Shown here: positions 1-7,801 of the stretch, one piece after another
How the letters are laid out: each line of letters starts with the position of its first letter
Numbering within the stretch: the first letter of the stretch is position 1
Assembly (NCBI GenBank): GCA_902493835.1
Contig: CABURG010000002.1
Span: 1 to 35,934 of the forward strand
Reading direction: 5' to 3'
Length of the DNA stretch: 35,934 nucleotides
From: an uncultured Collinsella sp.
GTDB lineage: Bacteria; Actinomycetota; Coriobacteriia; Coriobacteriales; Coriobacteriaceae
Made by a program: the position numbers and the translations under genes
The notes under the pieces: model-generated
Told to the model about the DNA's origin: nothing
What the model saw: the letters and a program-made list of their open reading frames with translations, nothing else
Databases searched by the model: none

Positions 1-828
1 CACGCCGCCGAGTGGAACGCCATGGGCCACAAGCGCATGACCGAGAAGTCCGTCGTGCTCACCGCCTCCGAGTCCGGCACCACCCCCGAGGTCCTCGAGG
101 CCGTCAAGAAGATGAAGGAAAAGAGCATTCGTGTCTACGCCATGACCAAGCCCGAGGGTCTCATCGGCCAGGCTGTCGGCGCCGAGAATTGCGTCAAGAT
201 GGCTTCCGATCATGGTAACGGTGGCTGCGAGATGGGCTACTACCTCGCCGACTGCTTCGGCCTGCGCCTGCTCAACCGCCGTGGCTGCTTCCCGCAGTTC
301 GATAAGTTTATCGAGCAGACCAAGGATGTTTGGACCCACCTGGTCGACATCCGCAAGAGCTTCGAGCCGCGCGCCGAGGAGCTCGCCAAGAAGTACGCCC
401 TGGCCCCCTACACCATGTTCATCGGCTCCGGTGCCCTGTGGGGCGAGACCATCCTCTTCTCGATGTGCATCCTCGAGGAGATGCAGTGGAAGCGCACCCG
501 CTACATCACCTCGGCCGACTTCTTCCACGGCACCCTCGAGCTCGTGGAGCCGGGCGTCCCCGTGTTCCTGTTCATGGGCGAGGACGAGAACCGCAAGCTC
601 GACGAGCGCGTCCGCGCGTTCCTCAACCGCGGCGTGACCGGCGACACCGACATCAACATCATCGACACCGCCGAGTTCGCCATCCCCGGCCTTGACGACG
701 AGTTCCGCGTCATCGTGTCTCCGTGGATCCTCTCCTCGCTGATCACCGATCGCCTTGCCGCTTACTACGAGACGGTCACCAAGCACAACCTCAACTATCG
801 CCGCTACTATCACCAGTTCGATTACTAA
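1..828 (+). CDS. frlB: SIS-domain sugar-phosphate deglycase, FrlB-like (5' truncated by window edge)
   Basis: The reading frame is open from base 1, so the N-terminus (roughly 70 residues by comparison with E. coli FrlB) lies outside the window; 275 residues are visible. It contains a SIS-type stretch (VVLTASESGTTPEVLEAV) and a C-terminal half very like FrlB/GfrF: DFFHGTLELVEPGVPVF, then GEDENRKLDERVRAF, ending in HNLNYRRYYHQFDY. Family members hydrolyse a 6-phosphorylated Amadori product (fructoselysine-6-P, glucoselysine-6-P or fructose-asparagine-6-P) to a hexose 6-phosphate and the free amino acid in the cytosol. The four PTS genes and the FrlC-like epimerase downstream fit uptake with phosphorylation followed by deglycation. 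Which Amadori compound is the substrate cannot be read from the sequence. A Collinsella species has been reported to use fructoselysine, which favours that one. Confidence 0.8.
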   Translation, partial: HAAEWNAMGHKRMTEKSVVLTASESGTTPEVLEAVKKMKEKSIRVYAMTKPEGLIGQAVGAENCVKMASDHGNGGCEMGYYLADCFGLRLLNRRGCFPQFDKFIEQTKDVWTHLVDIRKSFEPRAEELAKKYALAPYTMFIGSGALWGETILFSMCILEEMQWKRTRYITSADFFHGTLELVEPGVPVFLFMGEDENRKLDERVRAFLNRGVTGDTDINIIDTAEFAIPGLDDEFRVIVSPWILSSLITDRLAAYYETVTKHNLNYRRYYHQFDY

Positions 829-863
829 TCGGTGACAAATAAGCTACTGATTAAGAAGCACCC

Positions 864-892
864 TGCCCGGGCGCATGCGTCCGGGCATTTTT
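864..892 (+). terminator. Hairpin with T-run between the deglycase and the PTS genes
   Basis: A nearly self-complementary run (TGCCCGGGCGCA pairing with TGCGTCCGGGCA, one G-U pair) is followed by five Ts at 888-892. It has the form of an intrinsic terminator and sits 31 bases before the EIIA start. It may cut transcription so that the deglycase is made in excess of the permease, or end the upstream transcript fully. Confidence 0.65.
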
Positions 893-922
893 ATGCCGAA
901 ATTCGCAAGAAAGGGGAATCGA

Positions 923-1339
923 ATGAGGCAGTTTATCGTGGCATCCCATGCTCATTTTGCGTCTGGAATCGTCGAGAGCATCGGCCTGCTTTCCGGCGAG
1001 CGCGAAAACGTCCATGCGCTGTCTATGTATGTCGACGGAAACGAGGACCTGGTCAAGGAGGCTGCAGCGATTCTGGACGGCTTTGCCGCGGACGATGAGG
1101 TCGTCGTTTGCACCGACCTCTTTGGCGGCAGCGTTAACAACGAGTTCACCAAGATCGTCCAGACGCGTCCCAACACGCACCTGGTGACCAATATGAACCT
1201 GCCGCTCCTTATTCAGCTGCTGTTCGTGCCCGACTCCACCCCGATCGATGAGGCCATTCGCCAGATCGTCGAGGCGGACGACACCAAGGTCAAGTACGTC
1301 AACGACCTGCTGGGGCAGGCCGAACTCGATGAGTTTTAA
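923..1339 (+). CDS. PTS mannose-family EIIA component
   Basis: A 138-residue cytosolic EIIA of the mannose/fructose/sorbose PTS family. The N-terminus QFIVASHAHFASGI carries the phospho-accepting histidine, most likely His9 by alignment with the THGWAAE motif of ManX; DLFGGSVNNE is the usual second family motif. It takes phosphate from HPr and passes it to EIIB. The start at 923 is preceded by AAAGGGGAA at good spacing; an in-frame ATG at 875 lies inside the terminator and is unlikely. It is followed by EIIB after 17 bases. The context suggests an Amadori-compound permease of the GfrABCD type rather than a mannose permease, but the specificity is inferred only from the neighbours. Confidence 0.9.
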   Translation: MRQFIVASHAHFASGIVESIGLLSGERENVHALSMYVDGNEDLVKEAAAILDGFAADDEVVVCTDLFGGSVNNEFTKIVQTRPNTHLVTNMNLPLLIQLLFVPDSTPIDEAIRQIVEADDTKVKYVNDLLGQAELDEF

Positions 1340-1356
1340 TCGCTAGGGAGCACATC

Positions 1357-1827
1357 ATGATTCAGATGATTCGTGTAGATTATCGACTGCTGCACGGCCA
1401 GGTTGCCGTTAGCTGGACCTCGGCTCTGGGTGCCGACTGCATCCTGTTGGTGAGCGACACGGTCCTCAATGACAAGCTTCGTCTGCAGGCCCTGTCCCTT
1501 GCAAAGCCTGAGGGCTGCAAGGTCGTCGTCAAAAACACCGAGGACGCCGTCAAGGCGCTTCAGAGCGGTGTGACCGACAAGTACAAGCTCTTCGTGGTTT
1601 GCGAGACGATCCAGCAGGCCGGTGCCGTCGCCAAGGCGATGGGCGTCAAGAAGATCAACCTCGGCAATGTTGCCTTTAGCGAGGACGCCCGCCAGGTCTC
1701 GACGAGCGTGTTCCTTACGCCCGAGAACGAGACCTACGTGAAGGAGCTGCTCGGCGAGGGCTATGAGCTGTTCATTCAGATGATTCCGGCAGATGCGAAG
1801 ACTGACGCCGCGAAGGTCATCGGTTAG
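1357..1827 (+). CDS. PTS mannose-family EIIB component
   Basis: A 156-residue EIIB of the mannose/sorbose family. The N-terminal motif IRVDYRLLHGQVAVSW is diagnostic, with His13 the expected phosphohistidine. KINLGNVAF corresponds to the conserved central KxxNxG element. It transfers phosphate from EIIA to the incoming sugar at the membrane EIIC/EIID complex. AGGGAG lies 8 bases before the ATG. It sits between EIIA and EIIC with only 8 bases to the next start, so it is co-transcribed. Most family members have D-D-R in this motif; here it is D-Y-R, a small deviation. Confidence 0.9.
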   Translation: MIQMIRVDYRLLHGQVAVSWTSALGADCILLVSDTVLNDKLRLQALSLAKPEGCKVVVKNTEDAVKALQSGVTDKYKLFVVCETIQQAGAVAKAMGVKKINLGNVAFSEDARQVSTSVFLTPENETYVKELLGEGYELFIQMIPADAKTDAAKVIG

Positions 1828-1835
1828 GGGCCATC

Positions 1836-2627
1836 ATGGTTATCAAGACAATCCTGATTTTCCTGATTGCCCTTTTGGGCTATTCCGAGTGGCTGACGGG
1901 CACGAGCTACCTCCAGCGCCCGATCGTGCTCGGACCTCTGGTTGGCCTTGTCATGGGCGACATGGTGACCGGCACAATCATGGGCGCCACGATGGAGCTT
2001 GCCATGGTCGGCGCCATCTCGGTCGGTGCGTATAACCCGCCCGATACGATTTCCGGAACCATTCTGGGTGTGTCGCTTGCCATGCAGGCCGGCGCGGACG
2101 CTTCGGCGGCCCTGACCCTGGGCATTCCCATCGCAACGATCGTCCTGGCGCTCGATACCGCCTTGGGCCAGCCGGTGATGCTGCTGCTGGTGCACCGTAT
2201 CGACAAAAACGTCGAGGACGGAGACACCAAGGCCATCACGCGCAACATGCTCATCGCCGGCTACGCGCAGAGCTGGTGCGGCCTGCTGATTATTCCCCTG
2301 GCATTCTTCTTTGGCGCCGATGCTGTTGCCAGCCTGCTCAACATCATCCCCGATTTCGTTCAGACCGGTATGGATGTCGCCGCCGCCTTCTTGCCCGCAC
2401 TCGGCTTTGCGATGCTGGCGCAGATGATTATGAACAAAACGGTGGCTCCGTTCTTCTTCGCTGGCTTCTTCCTCGTCGCCTACTTTGGCATTAGCACGAC
2501 GGGCGTGGCGATTTTTGCCGCGATCATCGTCGTCGCGATGACGGTTTTGGGCGAGAAGAAAAAGGCGGAGCAGCCCGCAGCGGCAACCGAGGATCCTGCG
2601 ATTGGGAGTGGGTTCGATGAGTTTTAA
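1836..2627 (+). CDS. PTS mannose-family EIIC membrane component
   Basis: A 263-residue polytopic membrane protein of the sorbose-type EIIC family. The first helix (IKTILIFLIALLGYSEWL) is followed by the typical RPIVLGPLVGLVMGDMVTG and the small-residue stretch GATMELAMVGAISVGA. Several further hydrophobic helices follow, and the C-terminal tail is charged (EKKKAEQPAAATED). With EIID it forms the sugar-translocating channel. The length is normal. It starts 8 bases after EIIB and overlaps the start of EIID by 11 bases, indicating translational coupling. Confidence 0.9.
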   Translation: MVIKTILIFLIALLGYSEWLTGTSYLQRPIVLGPLVGLVMGDMVTGTIMGATMELAMVGAISVGAYNPPDTISGTILGVSLAMQAGADASAALTLGIPIATIVLALDTALGQPVMLLLVHRIDKNVEDGDTKAITRNMLIAGYAQSWCGLLIIPLAFFFGADAVASLLNIIPDFVQTGMDVAAAFLPALGFAMLAQMIMNKTVAPFFFAGFFLVAYFGISTTGVAIFAAIIVVAMTVLGEKKKAEQPAAATEDPAIGSGFDEF

Positions 2628-3453
2628 GTTTGAGTCTTCCTACGACGGGCTGATTTCCCGCGCAGATCTTAAGAAACTGTTCTGGCGCTCGATTCCCTAT
2701 GAGCACTCCTGGAACTACGAGCGTATGGGCCATATCGGCTTTATGTGGGCCCTTATGCCGATTCTTCGCAAGCTGTATCCGCAGGATGCAGACTTTAAGG
2801 CCGCACTCAAGCGCCATATGGAGCTCTATAACGTCACGCCGTACATCTCGACGCTCCCCATGTCTATTGCTGCCGCAATGGAAGAAGTCAACGCCACCGA
2901 AGATAACTTTGACACGAGCGCGATCTCTAATGTCAAGCTTGCTTTGATGGGACCGCTGTCCGGCGTGGGCGATGCCTTCTACTGGGGCACGCTGCGAATT
3001 TTGGCAACGGGTGTCGGCACGTCGCTGGCGCTGCAGGGCTCTATTCTTGGCCCGATTTTGTTCCTGCTCGTGTTCAACGTCCCTCACTACATCATCCGTT
3101 ACCTGCTGACGTTTGTGGGATATCGCTTTGGCTCGGACATGATCAGCAAGGTCCAGGAATCGGGCATTATGGATACGATCGTCAAGATGGCCTCTATCAT
3201 GGGCGCCATGGTGATCGGTGCTATGACCATGGAGATGGTCACCGTGGACATTCCGCTCATGGTCGGCGCGGGCGATGGTGCTCAGACGCTCGCCGAGCTG
3301 CTCAACGGAATCTTCCCGGGCTTTGTCACGATGGGGCTGTTTGGAATCGTCTATCTCATGCTCAAGAAGAAGATGAATCCGCTGCTTATCATGCTCGTGA
3401 TCTTGCTCGTGAGTATCGTTGGCGCGTTCTTTGGAGTGCTTGGTGTCCAGTAG
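2617..3453 (+). CDS. PTS mannose-family EIID membrane component
   Basis: A 278-residue EIID subunit. The soluble N-terminal part has the family pattern (WNYERMGHIGFMWALMPILRKLY), followed by GPLSGVGDAFYWGTLR, which matches the conserved GPLAGIGDS region, and several C-terminal membrane helices. I place the start at the ATG at 2617 because GGGAGTGG lies just upstream; the in-frame TTG at 2602 has no comparable ribosome site. The start lies inside the end of EIIC. It completes a four-subunit permease for the deglycase/epimerase pathway. Confidence 0.9.
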   Translation: MSFKFESSYDGLISRADLKKLFWRSIPYEHSWNYERMGHIGFMWALMPILRKLYPQDADFKAALKRHMELYNVTPYISTLPMSIAAAMEEVNATEDNFDTSAISNVKLALMGPLSGVGDAFYWGTLRILATGVGTSLALQGSILGPILFLLVFNVPHYIIRYLLTFVGYRFGSDMISKVQESGIMDTIVKMASIMGAMVIGAMTMEMVTVDIPLMVGAGDGAQTLAELLNGIFPGFVTMGLFGIVYLMLKKKMNPLLIMLVILLVSIVGAFFGVLGVQ

Positions 3454-3484
3454 AGTATCCGTCATAATGAGAACAATGTAAGAG

Positions 3485-3519
3485 GGGGCGTCGCGCACAC
3501 TGTGCTGCGGCGCCCTTTT
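3485..3519 (+). terminator. Hairpin after EIID, before the epimerase
   Basis: GGGCGTCGC pairs with GCGGCGCCC, with an inner GCAC/GTGC extension, followed by only four Ts. It is a plausible weak or partial terminator. The epimerase start lies 18 bases further on, so some read-through is likely if the gene belongs to the same operon. Confidence 0.55.
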
Positions 3520-3536
3520 GCCGAAAGGTGGACAAG

Positions 3537-4373
3537 ATGGAGTATCCGCAGCTTGCCGTCATGAATATCAGCCATCGTTATTTTGACCTTGAGGAATTCT
3601 TTTCTTCGGCAGCGGCCTCGGGCTACACGTGTTGCGAGCTTTGGACTGGGGCGATGCATCTGTATGTCGATTGCCATGGATACGATTCGCTCGAGCAGGT
3701 GCGGGAGCTGTCGCAGCGGTATGGGGTTCGGATTGTGGGGCTTTGTCCCGAACAGAACAACCCCAAGCCGTGGAATATCGCGGCGCGCGGGAATGAGGCG
3801 CGTGCCCGCACGCTCGCGTACTTTAAGAACGTTGTGGATATCGCGGCGGAACTTGGAGCCGAGCAGGTCATGGTCTCGAGCGGCTGGGCATTTTTGAACG
3901 AGCCAATCGAGGACGCGTGGGGTCGCAGCGCCTCGATGCTGCGTGCGATTGCCGAGCATGCGGGAGAGCGCGGCGTGCGACTGGTGCTCGAGGCCCTACA
4001 ACCGGTTGAGTCGATGATCGTGAACTCGGCGGCCGACACGAAGCGCATGATCGAGGCGGTTGATCATCCGGCACTTAAGGCGTGTCTGGATTTGGGCGCT
4101 ATGGCGGTGGCTGGGGATACCATCGACGATTATTTCGATCTGCTTGGCGATGATGTCGCCCACGTGCATTTTGTCGATGTTGCGGCAGACGGCACGACGC
4201 ATCTTGCCTGGGGTGACGGCGACCGCGATATGCGCGCCGACCTGGATAGGCTGGTGGCGCGCGGCTATCGCGGAGTTGTTTCGGCCGAGACCTATGACTG
4301 GCGCTATTTCGCCAATCCTGCGGCGGCCGACGCTCAGGTTATGGCGGAGTACCGACGCGCGATTGGCGCCTAG
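3537..4373 (+). CDS. TIM-barrel sugar epimerase/isomerase, FrlC-like
   Basis: A 278-residue protein of the xylose-isomerase-like TIM-barrel family (AP endonuclease 2 superfamily), resembling FrlC, the fructoselysine 3-epimerase. The four expected metal ligands are visible: Glu152 (LVLEAL), Asp185 (CLDLGA), His211 (HVHFVD) and Glu251 (SAETYDW). FrlC lets the frl pathway accept psicoselysine by epimerising it to fructoselysine. Placement directly after a FrlB-like/PTS set supports that role, but a general sugar-phosphate isomerase cannot be excluded. The start at ATG 3537 has AAAGG at proper spacing; a GTG nine bases earlier would overlap that site. Confidence 0.7.
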   Translation: MEYPQLAVMNISHRYFDLEEFFSSAAASGYTCCELWTGAMHLYVDCHGYDSLEQVRELSQRYGVRIVGLCPEQNNPKPWNIAARGNEARARTLAYFKNVVDIAAELGAEQVMVSSGWAFLNEPIEDAWGRSASMLRAIAEHAGERGVRLVLEALQPVESMIVNSAADTKRMIEAVDHPALKACLDLGAMAVAGDTIDDYFDLLGDDVAHVHFVDVAADGTTHLAWGDGDRDMRADLDRLVARGYRGVVSAETYDWRYFANPAAADAQVMAEYRRAIGA

Positions 4374-4542
4374 GTGGGGTTGGGTTGCGGCAACCTACCC
4401 TATGTTTCCAAATGAATACGGTGTGAGCGGCTGCGACGGATTTTCCCCGCAAGCACTCTAGTATGCTAAAGTACCCAGAAGACCGGCGGAGCTATGCCGG
4501 TCTTCTGTTCTATATGAAACACAGCATGAGGAGGCTCACCAG
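4374..4542 (+). promoter_or_regulatory. Intergenic leader of the histidine operon with a strong hairpin
   Basis: A 169-base gap before hisZG. A GC-rich self-pairing run near 4381-4403 (GGTTG/CAACC core) may end the upstream transcript. TATGCT at 4462-4467 could be a -10 box, but I see no good -35. An 11-bp perfect hairpin, AGAAGACCGGC (4477-4487) with GCCGGTCTTCT (4496-4506), lies 36 bases before the start codon, and the bases after it (GTTCTATA) are a poor T-run. It could be a terminator or a leader structure. No T-box core and no histidine-rich leader peptide is evident. Confidence 0.45.
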
Positions 4543-6258
4543 ATGACGGCCACACCGTGGGGATTCCGGGACATATTGCCCGAGGAGGCTCAGGCGCGCG
4601 AGGAGATTGCGCTGACGGTGAAGGGCTGCTTCAGGGAGCATCATTACCTGCCGGTCGAGACGCCGCTGCTCGAGGACAAGGGCTCGCTCGAGGAGGGCGG
4701 CCGCATTGCGGACACGCCGTTTAAGCTCTTTGATGACGACGGTCGCCTGCTGGTGGTCCGTCCCGACAACACGCTGCCGATTGTTCGCCTGGTTTCGACT
4801 CGCATGCGTGCGGCCGATCTGCCGCTGCGCCTGCGCTATGAGGCGCCGGTGGTTCGCGAGTGTCAGCGCAATGCCGGCGGCTCGCGTCAGTTTACGCAAC
4901 TGGGTTTTGAGCTCATCGGCGCGGGCGACACTGCGGGCGATGTCGAGATTGTCTCACTGGTCGCCGAGGCCGTGCGCAAGCTGGCACTTCCCGGTGCGCG
5001 CATTATCGCGGGCAGCGTGCGTCCGTTTAAGGAGCTGCTCGCGGCCTGTGGGGATCGCGAACTGGCTGCCGAGGCATTGCGTTGTGTGCACGCCAACGAC
5101 TTCGTGGGCCTCGATGCCCGCGTGGCGGCAAGTGCCGAGCCCGAGGCCGTCAAGGCCGCCATTAGCGAGCTGCCGCGCCTGCACGGTGGTGCCGAGGTGC
5201 TCGACCGCGTCGACGCGCTGCTGGCGGCGGCGGGCATTGTTGCGCCGCTCACGCGCGAGCTGCGTGCCCTGGTCGAGGGCTTGGCTCCCGAGGACGCCCA
5301 GGTGCTGTCCTTCGACTTCTCCATCATGAACTCGTTTGATTACTACACGGGCCTGGTCTTTAAGGCCTATGCCGGTGGCCTGCCCGATCCGGTGGGTTCG
5401 GGCGGACGCTACGACTCCATCTTTACCGGTGCATTTGGCGACGGCATCGAGGTGCCGGCGGCGGGCTTTGCCTTTTCGCTTGAGCGCCTGGAGGCCGCGC
5501 GCACCTCGGCCGAGGACGCTGCTTCCGATGGTGACCATGCCGTGGGCCGCGGCGCCGAGGGTCCGCTGCGCATCGCTGTGCCCAAGGGCTCGCTCAAGGC
5601 CGACACGCTCGACGTGCTCGAGGCCGCGGGCTTGGACGTCTCTGAGCTGCGTGACCCCGGTCGTCACCTCATCGTGCGCGGCCGCGACACACAGGCCGGT
5701 GAGGGTGCGATCGGCGATATCGAGTTTGTCATTGTGCGCCCCAGCGACGCGCCCGCCTTTGTGGGCTGCGGCGGTGCCGACTGCGGCATCTGCGGCTGGG
5801 ACTCGCTTATCGAGGCGGACCTCAACCTGCTGCAGCTGGTCGACCTGGGCTACGGCCTGTGCACGTTTATCGAGGCAGAACCCGCGTGGCGCGCCGGTCA
5901 GGCCGAGCGCAACTATGCCCGCCGCGGTGCGCTTCGCGTGGCCACCAAGTACCCGCGCATCGCGAGTGCCTGGTATGCCGAGCGCGGCGTGAACGCCGAC
6001 ATCGTCTCGCTGCACGGCAACATCGAGCTGGGCCCCATCGTCGGCATGACCGACCGTATCGTGGACATCACCGCTACGGGCGCCACGCTGCGCGATAACG
6101 ACCTCGTTATTACTGGTCGCATTATGGACTGCACGGCCCGCTTCTTTGTCAATCCGGGTGCCGCACGTCTGGATCCGCGCGTACGCAACCTGGCCGATCG
6201 CTTGGCGGCAGCCGTGAAGGACAAACATTTTGAGCCCGTTGCGGGCTCGGCACAATAG
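4543..6258 (+). CDS. hisZG: HisZ-HisG fusion: ATP phosphoribosyltransferase, regulatory plus catalytic subunits
   Basis: A single 571-residue frame joins two normally separate proteins. Residues 1 to about 330 are HisZ, the class II histidyl-tRNA-synthetase-like regulatory subunit (PWGFRDILPEEA; RYEAPVVRECQRNAGG; FDYYTGLVFKAYAGG; SGGRYDSIF). Residues from about 341 are short-form HisG (LRIAVPKGSLKADTLDV ... VDITATGATLRDNDL, the PRPP-binding loop near residue 506). Short HisG is inactive without HisZ, so fusion fixes their ratio. The enzyme makes phosphoribosyl-ATP from ATP and PRPP, the first and feedback-controlled step of histidine synthesis. The HisG part has an unusual Cys409/Cys414/Cys417 cluster. 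No stop or frameshift is seen at the junction. It heads the his operon. Confidence 0.93.
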   Translation: MTATPWGFRDILPEEAQAREEIALTVKGCFREHHYLPVETPLLEDKGSLEEGGRIADTPFKLFDDDGRLLVVRPDNTLPIVRLVSTRMRAADLPLRLRYEAPVVRECQRNAGGSRQFTQLGFELIGAGDTAGDVEIVSLVAEAVRKLALPGARIIAGSVRPFKELLAACGDRELAAEALRCVHANDFVGLDARVAASAEPEAVKAAISELPRLHGGAEVLDRVDALLAAAGIVAPLTRELRALVEGLAPEDAQVLSFDFSIMNSFDYYTGLVFKAYAGGLPDPVGSGGRYDSIFTGAFGDGIEVPAAGFAFSLERLEAARTSAEDAASDGDHAVGRGAEGPLRIAVPKGSLKADTLDVLEAAGLDVSELRDPGRHLIVRGRDTQAGEGAIGDIEFVIVRPSDAPAFVGCGGADCGICGWDSLIEADLNLLQLVDLGYGLCTFIEAEPAWRAGQAERNYARRGALRVATKYPRIASAWYAERGVNADIVSLHGNIELGPIVGMTDRIVDITATGATLRDNDLVITGRIMDCTARFFVNPGAARLDPRVRNLADRLAAAVKDKHFEPVAGSAQ

Positions 6259-6363
6259 CGCGAGCACGCACGGGCGCCCCAACGTCCGGGCTGCGGGCCG
6301 ACTGGCGCCGCCGCCCGGTCTCTCGTTTTTCGAACAAAACCTCGACCGATAGGGGATACCGAT

Positions 6364-7800
6364 ATGAAGACCATCAAGCTTGCTCCCGGTGAGCGCCTCG
6401 TTACCAACCAGCTCAACCGTAAAGGAGTGCTGCCGCAAAACATCGTCGACGCCGCCCGCGATATCGTGACCAACGTGCGTGTCAATGGCGATGCCGCGGT
6501 GCGCGACTACTGTCAGCGCTTTGACGGCGTTGAGCTGCAGAGCTTCCGTTTGCCGCAAGTGCAGATCGATGCCGCGCTCGAAGGCCTCGATCCGGCCTTT
6601 GTCGCTGCGCTCGAGAAGGCTGCGCGCCAGATTCGTGAGTTCCACCAGCGCGAGGTCGAGCAGAGTTGGTTTACCACGCGCCCGGACGGCACGATGCTCG
6701 GCGTTAAGGTGACCCCGCTTGCCGCGGCTGGCATCTACGTGCCGGGCGGCCGTGCTCAGTACCCTTCCACCGTGCTTATGAACGCCATTCCCGCCAAGGT
6801 CGCTGGCGTTGAGCGCGTGGTCATGGTGACCCCGCCGCAAAAGGACGGCCTGATCAGCCCCTACACGCTCGCCGCGGCAAAGCTCGGCGGCGTGGACGAG
6901 ATCTATATGGTGGGCGGCGCTCAGGCCGTGGCCGCGCTGGCGTACGGTACCGAGACCATTCCGCGTGTCGATAAAATCACCGGCCCGGGCAACGCCTTTG
7001 TTGCCGCGGCCAAGCAGATTGTCTCGGGCGATGTAGGTATCGATATGGTCGCCGGTCCCTCCGAGGTCTGCGTGCTGGCCGACGCCACGGCCAAGCCCAT
7101 GGTGGTCGCGGCCGACCTGATGGCCCAGGCCGAGCACGATCCGCTGGCGGCCTGCTATCTGGTGACCTGCGACGAGCAGTTTGCGCGCGAGGTCGAGGCG
7201 GGTATCGACATCCTGGTAGCGCAGTCGCCGCGTGCCGAGATCACGCGTGCCTCGCTCGACAATGAAGGCACCATCGTGGTGGCCGCCGACATGGCTGCCG
7301 CCGTCGAGGCGGTGAACACCGTGGCGCCCGAGCACCTGGAGCTGCACTGCAAGGATGCGATGGGCCTGCTTGGCGGTATTCGCAACGCCGGCGCCATCTT
7401 TGTGGGCGCTTGGAGCTCCGAGCCACTCGGCGATTACGTTGCCGGCCCCAATCACACGCTACCGACCGGTGGCACGGCCATGTTCTCCAACCCGCTTTCG
7501 GTGGAGGAGTTCGTCAAGCGCTCGAGCGTCATTTGCTATACGCCCGAGGGCCTGCTCTCCGATGCTCCCGCTACGCAGCGCCTGGCCGAGGCCGAGGGCC
7601 TGTGGGCACACGCGCTTTCTGCCGCACTGCGTCGCCGCGTGTTGGAGCAGGGCGAGGATGCCGTGAGCGCCGAGTCGCTCGCCGCGGCCGACCTGACCAA
7701 GGTTGCCTGGCCGGGCGACGCCGTGGCGACGGTTGCCGAGGGTGTGGACCTGGCGGCTGCGGGCGCGGATGGCGTTGGCGCGACTGGCAAGGAGGCCTAA
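6364..7800 (+). CDS. hisD: Histidinol dehydrogenase
   Basis: A 478-residue HisD, the NAD-dependent enzyme that oxidises L-histidinol to L-histidine in two steps. Signatures: GIYVPGGRAQYPSTVLMNAIPA, KITGPGNAFVAAAKQ, the zinc-binding MAQAEHDP segment, the EHLELH segment and GPNHTLPTGGTA. The core matches the usual length of about 430 residues. The last 45 or so residues form an Ala/Gly/Asp-rich tail not expected in the family, perhaps a disordered extension. GGGGA lies 8-12 bases before the ATG. The stop is followed by one base and the hisC start. Confidence 0.95.
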   Translation: MKTIKLAPGERLVTNQLNRKGVLPQNIVDAARDIVTNVRVNGDAAVRDYCQRFDGVELQSFRLPQVQIDAALEGLDPAFVAALEKAARQIREFHQREVEQSWFTTRPDGTMLGVKVTPLAAAGIYVPGGRAQYPSTVLMNAIPAKVAGVERVVMVTPPQKDGLISPYTLAAAKLGGVDEIYMVGGAQAVAALAYGTETIPRVDKITGPGNAFVAAAKQIVSGDVGIDMVAGPSEVCVLADATAKPMVVAADLMAQAEHDPLAACYLVTCDEQFAREVEAGIDILVAQSPRAEITRASLDNEGTIVVAADMAAAVEAVNTVAPEHLELHCKDAMGLLGGIRNAGAIFVGAWSSEPLGDYVAGPNHTLPTGGTAMFSNPLSVEEFVKRSSVICYTPEGLLSDAPATQRLAEAEGLWAHALSAALRRRVLEQGEDAVSAESLAAADLTKVAWPGDAVATVAEGVDLAAAGADGVGATGKEA

Positions 7801-7801
7801 T

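Noticed and set aside
4374..4542. T-box or histidine attenuator before the his operon
   Set aside because: No T-box core motif and no run of His codons in a short leader frame; only one hairpin is visible.
4954..7455. An 833-codon open frame on the minus strand across hisZG and hisD
   Set aside because: It is antisense to two certain genes, rich in His, Arg and Gly as expected for the complement of high-GC coding DNA, and has no family motifs or ribosome site.
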